Below are positions 39,909-48,363 of a stretch of 64,000 nt of DNA, piece by piece. The notes beneath the pieces were generated by a model, which did no database searches, was not told the DNA's origin, and saw only the letters and a list, made by a program, of their open reading frames with translations. Numbering within the stretch: position 1 is the first letter of the stretch; each line of letters opens with the position of its first letter. The position numbers were made by a program, and so were the translations under genes. Origin of the DNA: Candidatus Opimibacter iunctus (GTDB lineage: Bacteria; Bacteroidota; Bacteroidia; Chitinophagales; Saprospiraceae); NCBI GenBank assembly GCA_016716665.1, contig JADJVH010000004.1:332974-396973 (forward strand). Reading direction: 5' to 3'.

Positions 39909-41168
39909 ATGAAAATATTAATAAAAAAAGCGACCATACTTCAACCGGGGCAGGATGAGCTGACCAAGAAGGACATCCTGATCGAAGATGGCATCATCAC
40001 CAATATCGCAAAGGGGATCAGTGATAGTGAGGCTACGGTGATCGAATCTCCTAATCTCCATGTCTCACCGGGATGGTTGGATATCGGCGCACAGCAAGGG
40101 CAGCCCGGATATGAGTATAGGGAAACCCTAAGCTCCCTTGGCAAGGCGGCCCGTGCCGGAGGCTTTACCTCGCTGGCAACATTTCCGCGTACGAATCCAC
40201 CGATACAGAGCAGGGTCGAAATCGAATACCTGCAGCAACTCGGTGAGTCATCGGGAATAAAACTATATCCTATTGGCGCAGTATCCCAGGATCTCGGTGG
40301 CAAAGACCTGACAGAGATGATCGATATGATCCACGCAGGTGCTGTAGCCTTTAGTGACGGGCGTAAGTATCCGATCGAAGCCGGACTACTGACCAGGGCA
40401 CTCGAATATGTGATCCCATTTAATTCCCTGATCATTGACTTTCCCCTGGACAGGAGCCTTACTGCTGAAGGACAAATGCATGAAGGCAAGGTCAGTACCT
40501 CCATGGGCCTGATAGGTATCCCTTCAGTAGGTGAGGAAATCACGGTGCAACGGGATATACAACTTGTAGCGTACACCAAATCAAGACTGCACTTCCATGC
40601 GATCTCTGCTGCCGCATCTATAGCCCATATCCAGAAAGCAAAAGCCGATAAACTATCCATCACCTGTGATGTACCGGCGATGCACTTGTTGCTCGGAAGA
40701 TAAAGACGTAGGTGATTTCAACAGCCATCTCAAGGTGTTGCCTCCGCTACGTGAATCCAAAGACAGGAAGGCACTCATCAAGGCACTCAAGGATGGGGTG
40801 ATCGATCACATCTCTTCTATCCATACGCCGATGGAAGTAGAAACCAAAGAATGTGAATTTACATACGCTTCCTTTGGATCCATCGGACTGGAGACTTCAT
40901 TTGCCATAGCAAATACGGTACTGCGCTTTGTCATGCCGCTCGAGCAGATCATCGATAAATTCTGTGCAGGCCCAAGACAGATCCTTGGCGTCGATATCCC
41001 ACAGATACGGAGAGGTGCTGCCGCTGAGCTTACGCTTTTTGATCCGGATATTGAATGGAAATACAAAGGCACCGCACATTCCCAATCAAAAAATGAGCGC
41101 TGACAGGTCAAATCTTTACAGGCAAAGTGATCGCTTCAGTTGTTAAGGATCAACTAGTGATAAATTAA
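39909..41168 (+). pseudogene. Dihydroorotase-like protein, probably non-catalytic, with two compensating indels
   Basis: About 419 residues after two corrections. The frame breaks at 40695-40696 (one extra G in CTCGGAAGATAAAG; corrected LLEDKDVGDFNSHLK) and returns near 41096 (one base missing in AATGAGCGCTG; corrected SKNEALTGQIFTGKVIASVV), ending at the TAA 41166-41168. The protein has the DHOase/amidohydrolase shape: PGWLDIGAQQGQPGYEYRET, AARAGGFTSLATFPRTNPP, HFHAISAAASI and QILGVDIPQIRRGAAAELTLF. The metal-binding DxHxH motif is replaced by DIGAQQG, so both N-terminal histidines are absent. This resembles the non-catalytic PyrC-prime group. Adjacent genes are BatA-like and DUF4199. Confidence 0.85.
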
Positions 41169-41212
41169 TATATTTGATTTCCTTCTTTTTCAACGTAAAA
41201 CCAAAACGAACT

Positions 41213-41743
41213 ATGTCAACAACAGTCAAATGGGGCCTCATCACCGGGATGGTGTATGTGATTTCTTCCTTAATCAGCAATATGCTTGGCCTGCAACAAG
41301 GTGGTGGCGGAAGCATGGGTCTAGGGATGTTAGTCAATATCCTGCTATTTGGAATCACCTTCTATACCCTATTCCTTGGGGTGAAGGAAGTTCGGGACAC
41401 TGAACTCAATGGATATCTCAATATGGGCCAGGCCTTCCGTTCCGGGATGAAGATTGCCGTCATTGCAGGTGTCATCGGTGCCATATTCTCCTTTATCTAC
41501 ATGAAATTTATTGACCCGGGAATGGCTGACATGATCATGGAAGGCGCAGAAGAACAATGGGACAAGATGAATGTTCCTGAAGAACAAAGAGAGATGTCCA
41601 GGAAGATCACAGGTATGTTTTTGAATCCGCTGATCATGGCCCCTTTCATGTTGGTCTGGGTAGCGTTCTGGGGCGTCATCAAATCCCTGATTGCCGGTTC
41701 AATCCTGAAGAAAGAACCACCGCCAACAGCACCAATTGCCTAA
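41213..41743 (+). CDS. DUF4199 membrane protein
   Basis: A 176-residue membrane protein from the ATG at 41213 (MSTTVKWGLITGMVYVISSL). Four hydrophobic segments are visible. The GLQQGGGGSMGLGMLVNILLFGITFYTLFLGVKEVRD region (two helices with a conserved G-V-K-x-x-R-D-x-x-x-x-G-Y loop) and LNMGQAFRSGMKIAVIAGVIGAIFSFIYMKFIDP are hallmarks of DUF4199. Function is unknown. It sits between the DHOase-like gene and a GT2 gene, the usual neighbourhood in Bacteroidota; the gap to GT2 is only 8 bp, so they are co-transcribed. (Motifs quoted here span loops and are given for orientation.). Confidence 0.87.
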   Translation: MSTTVKWGLITGMVYVISSLISNMLGLQQGGGGSMGLGMLVNILLFGITFYTLFLGVKEVRDTELNGYLNMGQAFRSGMKIAVIAGVIGAIFSFIYMKFIDPGMADMIMEGAEEQWDKMNVPEEQREMSRKITGMFLNPLIMAPFMLVWVAFWGVIKSLIAGSILKKEPPPTAPIA

Positions 41744-41751
41744 TTTATTCT

Positions 41752-42732
41752 ATGTCTGCAGCAGCTATTGATTTAACCCTCGTCATACCGCTTTACAACG
41801 AAGAAGAGTCCTTGCCTGAACTCATGGCATGGATCGACCGCGTCGTCAAGGCAAATCATATCGGGCAGATTGAGACCATCCTGATCGATGATGGGAGTAC
41901 AGATGGTTCGTGGAAAGTGATTACAGCTCTGCGACAGACTTATCCCTGGATCAAGGGTATCAAATTCAGGCGCAACTATGGCAAGTCCGCTGCCCTACAC
42001 AAAGGCTTTGAAGCAGCTTCAGGCGAAATCGTCATCACGATGGATGCAGACCTTCAGGATTCACCTGAAGAGATCCCGGAACTGATGCGCATGATCAGGG
42101 AAGAAAAGTATGATCTCGTCAGCGGATGGAAAAAGGACCGCAAGGATCCTATCGGTAAGACACTGCCATCCAAACTCTTTAATGCAGTGACACGCAGGGC
42201 CAGCGGCATCAAGCTTCACGATTTCAATTGCGGCCTCAAGGCCTATCGTAACGAGGTTGTAAAGAATATTGAGGTGTATGGTGAGATGCATCGCTATATC
42301 CCGGTCATTGCCAAATGGGCTGGCTTTCGCAACATTGGCGAAAAGGTGGTCAAGCACCAACCACGCAAATTTGGCTACAGTAAGTTTGGGTGGGAGCGCA
42401 TGCTCAATGGATTCCTCGATATCCTTTCCATCATGTTTGTCGGCAAGTTTGGCAAGCGGCCCATGCACCTGTTTGGTACACTTGGTGTGCTCTTCTTTAT
42501 GATCGGCTTTGGTATCCTGGCATACCTGAGTTACCTGAAGATCATTGAGGATATCATCCGGATCACTGAGCGCCCTGTTTTCTTCTTTGGCATCCTCACG
42601 TTGATCATCGGATCGCAACTATTCCTCACCGGCTTCCTTGCAGAGATGATCAGTCGCAATGCACCTAACCGCAACAAATACAAGATTGGAGAAACATTAG
42701 GACTTGATCATGAGGAATCCACTGAGTTGTAA
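41752..42732 (+). CDS. Family 2 glycosyltransferase, DPM1/GtrB-like
   Basis: A 326-residue inner-membrane GT-A enzyme. The nucleotide-sugar site has VIPLYNEEESLPELM, DDGSTDGSWKVI and MDADLQDSPEEIP (DxD type). The acceptor region includes SGWKKDRKDP and DFNCGLKAYR. Two membrane helices at about 232-258 and 268-300 follow (FGTLGVLFFMIGFGILAYLS; PVFFFGILTLIIGSQLFLTG). Such enzymes load sugars such as glucose or mannose onto undecaprenyl or dolichyl phosphate. The stop is directly followed by GTAAGAGCGTAAGACAGTGAG-type micro-repeats. Confidence 0.9.
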   Translation: MSAAAIDLTLVIPLYNEEESLPELMAWIDRVVKANHIGQIETILIDDGSTDGSWKVITALRQTYPWIKGIKFRRNYGKSAALHKGFEAASGEIVITMDADLQDSPEEIPELMRMIREEKYDLVSGWKKDRKDPIGKTLPSKLFNAVTRRASGIKLHDFNCGLKAYRNEVVKNIEVYGEMHRYIPVIAKWAGFRNIGEKVVKHQPRKFGYSKFGWERMLNGFLDILSIMFVGKFGKRPMHLFGTLGVLFFMIGFGILAYLSYLKIIEDIIRITERPVFFFGILTLIIGSQLFLTGFLAEMISRNAPNRNKYKIGETLGLDHEESTEL

Positions 42733-42938
42733 GAGCGTAAGACAGTGAGATAGTAAGAAGTGTGAGTTGTGAGTGTGAGTATTGTCAGACGTGAGTCGTG
42801 AGAACGTGAGAACGTGAGATGTGTGAGACCAGGGCTAGGGAGTGGAAATGAAGAATGAAAAGTGAAATACAAACTGCCAACTGCATTCTGATCACCGATC
42901 ACCGATCACTGATAGCTGGTGGCTGATAGCTAATAGCT
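42733..42938. repeat. Micro-repeat filled intergenic region between GT2 and Mpo1-like stops
   Basis: It contains GTAAGACAGTGAGATAG and GTGAGTTGTGAGTGTGAG words, GAACGTGAGAACGTGAGA, GATCACCGATCACC and GATAGCTGGTGGCTGATAGC. The last set includes the stop of the convergent Mpo1-like gene (CTA at 42930-42932). No gene is seen. Confidence 0.8.
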
Positions 42939-43400
42939 AATCCCCACCTTCTTAAACACAAAATGCATCAACCAGGCTGGTCCGATGAGTAGAAACTGGA
43001 CATCCTGCAGGAATGAAGGTTTCTTGCCTTCGATCTTGTGACCGATAAACTGTCCTATCCAGGCTACTACGAAGATGATCATGGCATATAGCGCAAGTGT
43101 CCCAGCATCATAGTCTGCAACCCGGTAAAGCCCCATGATCCCCCAGAGCATCAGGCCTCCGATCACCAGGAAACCCAGGAGCAACGTCATTGATAAACGC
43201 GCATAGTAAATCCAAGCTCCTATCAACAGGACAAATGCCCAGTTGGCCCACATCGTCCGCTCTGTAAAAAAAGGAATGGCAAACAACAAGGTCAGCAGGC
43301 TAAACATGATCGAGGGCACACAGATCCAATGGATAAGTTTGTTGGTTGCATTCTTATGGCTCTCGCCATAGGTTTCCAGAAGTTGATCGATAGGACGCAT
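42930..43400 (-). CDS. Mpo1-like (DUF962, YGL010w) membrane protein
   Basis: A 156-residue protein with four hydrophobic segments. The N-terminus RPIDQLLETYGESHKNATNKLIHWICVPSI (quoted in part: YGESHKNATNKLIHWICVP) and the later WIGQFIGHKIEGKKPSFLQD carry the conserved histidines of the DUF962/Mpo1 family. In yeast, Mpo1 is an iron-dependent dioxygenase that shortens 2-hydroxy fatty acids; the equivalent role in bacteria is not known to me. The conserved His residues (SHKN, IHW, GHKIEG) are all present, so activity is plausible. The last codons and stop lie in a GATAGC micro-repeat. Confidence 0.87.
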   Translation of the reverse strand: MRPIDQLLETYGESHKNATNKLIHWICVPSIMFSLLTLLFAIPFFTERTMWANWAFVLLIGAWIYYARLSMTLLLGFLVIGGLMLWGIMGLYRVADYDAGTLALYAMIIFVVAWIGQFIGHKIEGKKPSFLQDVQFLLIGPAWLMHFVFKKVGISY

Positions 43401-43560
43401 GAGTGGATGGATTTGATTATTAAATATATAAAAAAAATGGATGCCAATAAAGCTTATAGGCTTATAGAGGTTATGAAGGTTATAGGTTTATTAGTTTATT
43501 GGTTTATTAGTTTATTGGCTAATAGACATGATAAATCACTTTGATTATTCTTTCTCTATA

Positions 43561-44925
43561 GGGGCTGCGGGTCGGTAGCATTGCAAGGAGCGGGAAGCAA
43601 GTCGAAGCACAGCGAAGATCCCGCACGCTGCGAAGACGTAAAGCGGGAGGGCATGGGGCAAGGAGCAGAATTTTGACACCATCGTTATCAATGCCCCATC
43701 GGGGCTGCAGGTCGGCAACAGTGCAAGGAGCATGGAGCATGGGGCAAGGAGAAGAATTTTGACACCATCGTAATCAATGCCCCATCGGGGCTGCAGGTCG
43801 GCAACAGTGCAAGGAGCATGGAGCACGGGGCAAGGAGAAGAATTTTGACACCATCGTAATCAATGCCCTGTAGGGGCTGCAGGTCGGCAACAGTGCAAGG
43901 AGCATGGAGCACGGGGCAAGGAGAAGAATTTTGACACCATCGTAATCAATGCCCCGTAGGGGCTGCAGGTCGGCAACAGTGCAAGGAGCATGGAGCATGG
44001 GGCAAGGAGAAGAATTTTGACACCATCGTAATCAATGCCCCATCGGGGCTGCAGGTCGGCAACAGTGCAAGGAGCATGGAGCATGGGGCAAGGAGAAGAA
44101 TTTTGACACCATCGTAATCAATGCCCCATCAGGGCTGCAGGTCGGCAACAGTGCAAGGAGCATGGAGCATGGGGCAAGGAGAAGAATTTTGACACCATCG
44201 TAATCAATGCCCCATCGGGGCTGCAGGTCGGCAACAGTGCAAGGAGCATGGAGCACGGGGCAAGGAGAAGAATTTTGACACCATCGCAATCAATGCCCCG
44301 TAGGGGCTGCAGGTCGGCAACAGTGCAAGGAGCATGGAGCATGGGGCAAGGAGAAGAATTTTGACACCATCGTAATCAATGCCCCATCGGGGCTGCAGGT
44401 CGGCAACAGTGCAAGGAGCATGGAGCACGGGGCAAGGAGAAGAATTTTGACACCATCGTAATCAATGCCCCGTAGGGGCTGCAGGTCGGCAACAGTGCAA
44501 GGAGCATGGAGCACGGGGCAAGGAGAAGAATTTTGACACCATCGTAATCAATGCCCCGTAGGGGCTGCAGGTCGGCAACAGTGCAAGGAGCATGGAGCAT
44601 GGGGCAAGGAGAAGAATTTTGACACCATCGTAATCAATGCCCCATCGGGGCTGCAGGTCGGCAACAGTGCAAGGAGCATGGAGCACGGGGCAAGGAGAAG
44701 AATTTTGACACCATCGTAATCAATGCCCCATCAGGGCTGCAGGTCGGCAACAGTGCAAGGAGCATGGAGCATGGGGCAAGGAGAAGAATTTTGACACCAT
44801 CGTAATCAATGCCCCATCGGGGCTGCAGGTCGGCAACAGTGCAAGGAGCATGGAGCACGGGGCAAGGAGAAGAATTTTGACACCATCGTAATCAATGCCC
44901 CGTAGGGGCTGCAGGTCGGTAGCAA
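43561..44925. repeat. 86-bp tandem repeat array, 14 exact-length units plus a divergent first unit
   Basis: The unit begins at GGGGCTGCAGGTCGGCAACA and ends with the hairpin half GCCCC. The starts at 43701 and 44905 are exactly 14 x 86 bp apart with no indels. Each junction makes a GCCCC-N3-GGGGC hairpin, with loop ATC or GTA. Two linked variants exist: CATGGGGC with ATC, and CACGGGGC with GTA. The order is T C C T T T C T C C T C* T C, where the starred unit is the only recombinant. The first unit (43561-43700) has a 51-bp extension related to the repeat at 2405-2600. Open frames of 74 codons recur every 86 bp but in shifting phase and are not coding. Confidence 0.95.
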
Positions 44926-44940
44926 AGGATTTGCAATAAC

Positions 44941-45060
44941 ATTCGTGCCCCGTAGGGGCACAACAAGACTGCTTCGCAATCTGCCTCAAATGCACAATTT
45001 TGATTTAACAATAAGACATTGTCTTGTTCGAGTCCAGTTGTGCCCCTACGGGGCACGAAT
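44941..45060. repeat. Inverted-repeat element A (24-bp perfect arms, 72-bp centre)
   Basis: The left arm 44941-44964 and right arm 45037-45060 are perfect 24-bp inverted repeats, each containing a GCCCCGTAGGGGC/GCCCCTACGGGGC hairpin. The centre begins AAGACTGCTTCGCAATC. Outside the arms the symmetry continues: AGGTCGGTAGCAA on the left, GGCTACCGACCT on the right. A related element lies at 52724-52843. It looks like a non-autonomous REP/MITE-type element; no transposase is present in the window. Confidence 0.85.
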
Positions 45061-45207
45061 TTGCTATCTGAAATCGACGGCTACCGACCTATAGCCCCTA
45101 CAGGGCAAGATTGACAATGCTACTACTGTGCTACCGACATAAAGCTCCTGCGGGGCAAGATTAGCAATGTTACTTCCATGCTACCGACCTTTAGCCCCTA
45201 TGGGGCA
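45061..45207. repeat. Three GCTACCGACCT...GCCCC-N3-GGGGC hairpin units
   Basis: Three units of about 55 bp carry GCTACCGAC followed by TAGCCCCTACAGGGCAAG, AGCTCCTGCGGGGCAAG and TAGCCCCTATGGGGCAGG. They belong to the same family as 52844-53356. From 45208 to the next start at 45313 I see nothing beyond an AT-rich probable leader. Confidence 0.8.
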
Positions 45208-45312
45208 GGATATAATTTGAAATGTTTAGTGAGAAGGCACTTTTCATTTATCATTCATACCTTTTCTTTTGTTGGCATTGATATTGCATTATCTCCCTGT
45301 TAATCAATACCT

Positions 45313-46626
45313 ATGCGCCGACATCTCATATCTCCTATCCTCTTCATTTTCATAGCAGTCACCTCAAATCAGGCCCAAGTGAGCGCACTCAAAGCCCAGG
45401 TTGATCAAATGGCTGATGCCATGCAACCAAAGGCTATCGAATGGAGACATCACCTGCACCAATACCCGGAACTTTCTAACAGGGAGTTTAAGACCGCCGC
45501 GTATGTAGAAGCACATCTGAGGAAGCTGGGCCTGGAAGTCCATACCCAGGTTGCTCATACCGGTGTGGTAGGAATCCTGAGAGGCGACAAGCCTGGACCA
45601 GTCATCGCCCTGCGAGCAGATATGGACGGCCTGCCAGTAAAGGAGCGAGTAGACCTACCCTATGCCAGCAAAGAACGTGGAGTATACGTAGGTGACTCGG
45701 TAGACGTCATGCACGCCTGCGGCCATGATATGCATGTGTCTATCCTGATGTCGGCAGCAACTATCCTGACCTCTATGAAATCATCCCTCTCCGGGACCAT
45801 CGTATTTATCTTCCAGCCATCTGAAGAACAGGCACCTCCGGGTGAGGAAGGTGGCGCAGAACTCATGGTCAAGGAAGGTGTACTCGACAATCCAAAAGCC
45901 GAAGTGATTTTTGGATTGCACATGAGCTCATCACTCGAAGTAGGAAAAATCCGTTATAAGCCCGGCAGTGCCCTGGCAGCGGTCAACTCTTTTGAAATGA
46001 CGGTACATGGTAAGCAAACACATGGCTCTGCCCCATGGCTTGGTGTCGATCCCATCGTCACCTCTGCGCAGATCATCATGGGACTGCAGACCATCGTCTC
46101 GAGACAAATGGAACTCACTAAAGAACCAGTGGTCATCAGTGTAGGCAAGATCACAGGTGGGGTGAGGTCCAATATCATTCCTGAAGAAGTCAAGATGGTC
46201 GGTACGATCAGGACGCTGGATACGGCAATGCAACGCATCGTACATGAGAAGATCAGAAATACCGCAATCAATATTGCAGAAAGCATGGGAGCAACCGTAG
46301 ATATCAAGATTGATAAAGGATATCCGGTAACCTATAATGATCTCGAACTGACCCGGAAGATGCTGCCTACGATCTTTGAGGCGGCGGGTGGCGAACAGAA
46401 TGTCATCCTGATGAAGCCCAGCACCGGGGCAGAAGACTTCTCATTCTTTGCACGCGAGATACCAGGGCTCTTTATTTTCCTGGGGGGAATGAAGCCTGGA
46501 ACAAACACGGCTGAAGCTCCACCGCACCATACTCCCGATTTCAGGGTGGAAGATGAGGCCATGCCACTGGGTATTAAAACCATGTGTTACCTGGCCCTGG
46601 ATTATATGGATGCTGCCAGGAGGTAG
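45313..46626 (+). CDS. M20-family amidohydrolase (hippurate / IAA-amino acid hydrolase-like), secreted
   Basis: A 437-residue metallopeptidase with a signal peptide (MRRHLISPILFIFIAVTSNQAQ), so probably periplasmic. Catalytic features are RHHLHQYPELSNREF, ALRADMDGLPVKE, the metal site MHACGHDMHVSILM, the general base region QPSEEQAPPGEEGGAELMV, a dimerisation domain (SFEMTVHGKQTHGSAPWLGVDP) and the final metal region MKPSTGAEDFSFFA with PPHHTPDF. It hydrolyses an N-acyl amino acid or similar amide; the substrate cannot be told. The HMG-CoA lyase gene follows after 34 bp on the same strand. Confidence 0.9.
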   Translation: MRRHLISPILFIFIAVTSNQAQVSALKAQVDQMADAMQPKAIEWRHHLHQYPELSNREFKTAAYVEAHLRKLGLEVHTQVAHTGVVGILRGDKPGPVIALRADMDGLPVKERVDLPYASKERGVYVGDSVDVMHACGHDMHVSILMSAATILTSMKSSLSGTIVFIFQPSEEQAPPGEEGGAELMVKEGVLDNPKAEVIFGLHMSSSLEVGKIRYKPGSALAAVNSFEMTVHGKQTHGSAPWLGVDPIVTSAQIIMGLQTIVSRQMELTKEPVVISVGKITGGVRSNIIPEEVKMVGTIRTLDTAMQRIVHEKIRNTAINIAESMGATVDIKIDKGYPVTYNDLELTRKMLPTIFEAAGGEQNVILMKPSTGAEDFSFFAREIPGLFIFLGGMKPGTNTAEAPPHHTPDFRVEDEAMPLGIKTMCYLALDYMDAARR

Positions 46627-46660
46627 CCCCTAATCGGAAATACCCTATTTTTGACGGCAG

Positions 46661-47518
46661 ATGCTCAAGCTCATCGAATGCCCGAGAGATGCCATGCAAG
46701 GCCTGCACCAGTTTGTTCCGACAGCACTGAAGGCCCGGTATATCAATAGCCTGCTCACGGTTGGCTTTGACACCACTGACTTCGGGTCATTTGTATCGCC
46801 CAAGGCTATCCCGCAGATGAGTGATACTGGTGACCTGATGGCACAACTCGATCTTACAGGAAGCCATTCCAAATTGCTTGCAATCGTGGCCAATAAACGG
46901 GGCGCAATCGATGCGGTACAGTTTGAAGAAATCACATATCTCGGCTATCCATTCTCTGTTTCAGAGACCTTCCAGCTACGCAATACCAATGCAACGATCG
47001 AGGAATCGCTCCAACGTGTGGCAGAGATCCAGGACATCTGCATGGCCAATAAGCGCAAGCTGGTGGTCTATCTCTCGATGGGTTTTGGCAATCCTTATGG
47101 AGATCCATGGAATGTCGAGATCGTACAGCGTTGGGTGGATCACCTGGCGGAGATGGATATCAAGATCATGGCGCTGTCAGATACCATTGGGGTATCCAAT
47201 CCTGAGAATATCAGCTATTTATTTTCAAACCTGATTCCGCCCTATCCAGATGTCGAGTTTGGTGCGCACCTGCATACCCAGCCGCACAACTGGCGTGAAA
47301 AAGTAGAAGCAGCCTATCTCAGCGGATGCCGGAGGTTTGATTCCGCTATGAAGGGTTATGGTGGTTGTCCAATGGCCAAAGACGATCTGACGGGCAATAT
47401 GCCTACAGAAAATATGCTCAGTTATTTTACAGAAACCGGGGTTGTGACAGGACTCAATGACCAGGCATTCCTTGATGCCATGGCCCTGGTACCGGAAGTA
47501 TTTAACGGTCGGGAGTAG
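46661..47518 (+). CDS. Hydroxymethylglutaryl-CoA lyase
   Basis: A 285-residue TIM-barrel enzyme that splits HMG-CoA to acetyl-CoA and acetoacetate, the last step of leucine breakdown. The N-terminus LIECPRDAMQGLHQFVPT has the catalytic ECPRDxxQ motif (Arg and Asp). Further signs are FGSFVSPKAIPQMSDT, SDTIGVSNPENISYLF, FGAHLHTQPHNWREKVEAA (metal His pair) and the active loop YGGCPMAKDDLTGNMPTE with its cysteine. Slightly short but complete. The start is close to the M20 gene and the end overlaps the stop side of a convergent 77-residue gene by 17 bp. Confidence 0.9.
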   Translation: MLKLIECPRDAMQGLHQFVPTALKARYINSLLTVGFDTTDFGSFVSPKAIPQMSDTGDLMAQLDLTGSHSKLLAIVANKRGAIDAVQFEEITYLGYPFSVSETFQLRNTNATIEESLQRVAEIQDICMANKRKLVVYLSMGFGNPYGDPWNVEIVQRWVDHLAEMDIKIMALSDTIGVSNPENISYLFSNLIPPYPDVEFGAHLHTQPHNWREKVEAAYLSGCRRFDSAMKGYGGCPMAKDDLTGNMPTENMLSYFTETGVVTGLNDQAFLDAMALVPEVFNGRE

Positions 47519-47735
47519 TATCTTCTTCCTGCTCCGGTGGATTGAGCGCCATGTAGCTCATGATCAGTCCTCCTCCAATCATAAATATGCGAATGAGGAT
47601 GCCCCTCGGGCTGCCGGGTTTGTCCATCCATGCGAGATAGGTAAAATTGGCCCCTACCAGGATGAGCACCAGGGACAATACCCCTAGGATAAACAAGACA
47701 AAACCAAGGATCATGAAAAAAGTACGGAGACGCAT
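47502..47735 (-). CDS. Small two-helix membrane protein
   Basis: A 77-residue protein. Its N-terminus MRLRTFFMILGFVLFILGVL begins one hydrophobic hairpin half, and IRIFMIGGGLIMSYMALNPP forms the second. The tail is acidic (EQEEDTTPDR). Two membrane helices are separated by a short loop (YLAWMDKPGSPRG). It is convergent with HMG-CoA lyase and overlaps its end by 17 bp. I do not recognise a family; the hydrophobic pattern and clean start argue that it is a real gene. Confidence 0.65.
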   Translation of the reverse strand: MRLRTFFMILGFVLFILGVLSLVLILVGANFTYLAWMDKPGSPRGILIRIFMIGGGLIMSYMALNPPEQEEDTTPDR

Positions 47736-47790
47736 AGCGGGACAATGTTAAGGAAATTCCCGCAGATCGGTGGACACATCAACCAAAATG

Positions 47791-48294
47791 AAATTTCGCG
47801 CAACGACGCAAAGACGCAACGTAACCTTTAAAAATTTCGCGCAGAGACGCAGAGGCGCAGTAAGTCCACTAAAAAAATAAACGCGCAACGACGCTAAGTC
47901 GCAACGTAACCTTATAAATAAATTTCGCGCAACGACGCAAAGACGCAACGTAACCTTATAAATAAATTTCGCGCAACGACGCAAAGACGCAACGTAACCT
48001 TTAAAAATTTCGCGCCAAGACGCAGAGACGCAGCGTAACCCTTTAATTAAATTTCGCCCAATGACGCAAAGACGCAACGTAATCTTATAAATAAATTTCG
48101 TGCAACGACGCAAAGACGCAACGTAACCTTTTAAATAAATTTCGCGCAACGACGCAGAGGCGCAACGTAACCTTTTAAAAATTTCGCGCAGAGGCGCAGA
48201 GGCGCAGTAAGTCCACAAAAAAATAAACGCGCAACGACGCAAAGACGCAACGTAACCTTTTAAATAAATTTCGCGCAACGACGCAAAGACGCAG
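47791..48294. repeat. ~43-bp tandem array of TTTCGCGCAACGACGCAAAG-type units
   Basis: About twelve units of 40-47 bp share TTTCGCGCAACGACGCAAAG followed by ACGCAACGTAACCTT and an AT-rich spacer. A higher-order pattern exists: the pair with GCAGTAAGTCCAC and AAATAAACGCGCAACGACGC occurs at 47835-47900 and again at 48182-48245. The 176-codon frame through it on the minus strand is a by-product of the repeat and is not coding. Confidence 0.92.
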
Positions 48295-48363
48295 TTTGCT
48301 CACACACCACTCTCACGCATCCTTCGGATGCCGAAGCACATTTCGCGAAGGCATCTCACTGTC

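Noticed and set aside
39941..40663. 240-codon minus-strand open frame opposite the DHOase-like gene
   Set aside because: It is the complement shadow of a clear amidohydrolase-family gene and is not family-like itself.
43561..44925. CRISPR-like regular array
   Set aside because: The units are wholly repeated with no unique spacers, and there are no cas genes in the window, so it is a satellite-type tandem repeat.
43519..44995. Series of 74-91 codon open frames on the minus strand
   Set aside because: They restart every 86 bp in changing phase, are low-complexity and identical in content, and are only by-products of the repeat.
47748..48278. 176-codon minus-strand open frame
   Set aside because: It consists only of repeated LRLC/SASLRE-type words produced by the ~43-bp array, with no start context or independent support.
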